DNA from: JANQRV01 sp964533785
Lineage (GTDB): Bacteria > Bacteroidota > Bacteroidia > Chitinophagales > Saprospiraceae
DNA: 5,826 nucleotides
Direction: 5' to 3'
Assembly (NCBI GenBank): GCA_964533785.1
Contig: CAZHNG010000403.1
Location: 1 to 5,826, forward strand
Part shown: positions 5,715 through 5,826 of the stretch, piece after piece
Position numbering within the stretch: the first letter of the stretch is position 1
Layout of the letters: each line of letters starts with the position of its first letter
Translations under genes and position numbers: made by a program
Notes under the pieces: generated by a model
The model's input: only the letters and a program-made list of their open reading frames with translations
Database searches by the model: none
Told to the model about the DNA's origin: nothing

Positions 5715-5826
5715 AATTACTTTTTCCCCTATTGCTACTGACAGAATTTGCTTTAAAGATGCCGTTTCATTGTATCCCCTAACGGCACCCCATCTTTCCT
5801 AATCCCTAAAATCTTGTAATCTTTGC
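5715..5826 (-). pseudogene. Upstream part of the CYTH gene with a broken reading frame
   Basis: The CYTH frame stays open from 5714 up to 5798, where TAG (5801-5799) blocks it, with no ATG, GTG or TTG in between. A second minus frame is open from the window edge (5824) to a TAA at 5755-5753; it includes DYKILGIRKDGVPLG. It plausibly carries the middle of the same protein. Joining the two needs one extra base between about 5799 and 5756. G4 runs (minus strand; plus C4 at 5776-5779 and 5788-5791) are natural places for such an indel. This could be a real frameshift mutation, a sequencing error, or the end of a different overlapping gene. Confidence 0.45.

Overview
The window looks like a chromosomal stretch from a member of the Bacteroidota, most likely a Cytophagales-type bacterium. 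This is judged from protein family features, not from any search: a YbeY of the HGxLHLCGxxD type, a DUF4175-like giant membrane/coiled-coil protein beside a small RsbW-like ATPase and ybeY, a bacterial mevalonate kinase, and AT-rich DNA with mostly no Shine-Dalgarno sequences. Every supported gene lies on the minus strand, so transcription runs from position 5826 down to 1.

Layout in transcription order. (1) 5826-5493: the C-terminal half of a CYTH-domain protein (class IV adenylate cyclase/thiamine-triphosphatase superfamily). Its reading frame is broken near 5750-5800. (2) 5496-4630: a mevalonate-kinase-like GHMP kinase whose ATG overlaps the CYTH stop (ATGA). (3) 4629-4495: a 135-base gap. 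It holds a strong AAGGAG ribosome binding site for the next gene but no convincing promoter or terminator. (4) 4494-1138: a 1118-residue DUF4175-type protein with three N-terminal membrane segments, a beta-rich extracytoplasmic region, and a long Glu-, Gln- and Met-rich coiled coil. (5) 1137-983: a 155-base gap with one candidate Bacteroidota-type promoter. (6) 982-578: an RsbW-like single-domain ATPase. (7) 574-131: YbeY, the rRNA maturation endonuclease, starting with GTG three bases after the preceding stop. (8) 130-56: a short gap. (9) 55-1: the first 18 codons of an aspartate kinase.

How the genes may work together. The CYTH and mevalonate kinase genes look translationally coupled, and the kinase feeds isoprenoid synthesis. 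The RsbW-like ATPase and YbeY also look translationally coupled. DUF4175 lies just upstream of that pair, and from memory this trio recurs in Bacteroidota. A shared role in envelope or translation stress is only a hypothesis. The aspartate kinase begins amino acid synthesis from aspartate and looks independent.

There is no RNA gene, mobile element, CRISPR array or phage signature. The region is mostly ordinary core genome. The points worth a second look are the broken CYTH frame, the unexplained giant DUF4175 protein with its ATPase neighbour, and the Asp-for-His change in the YbeY metal site.
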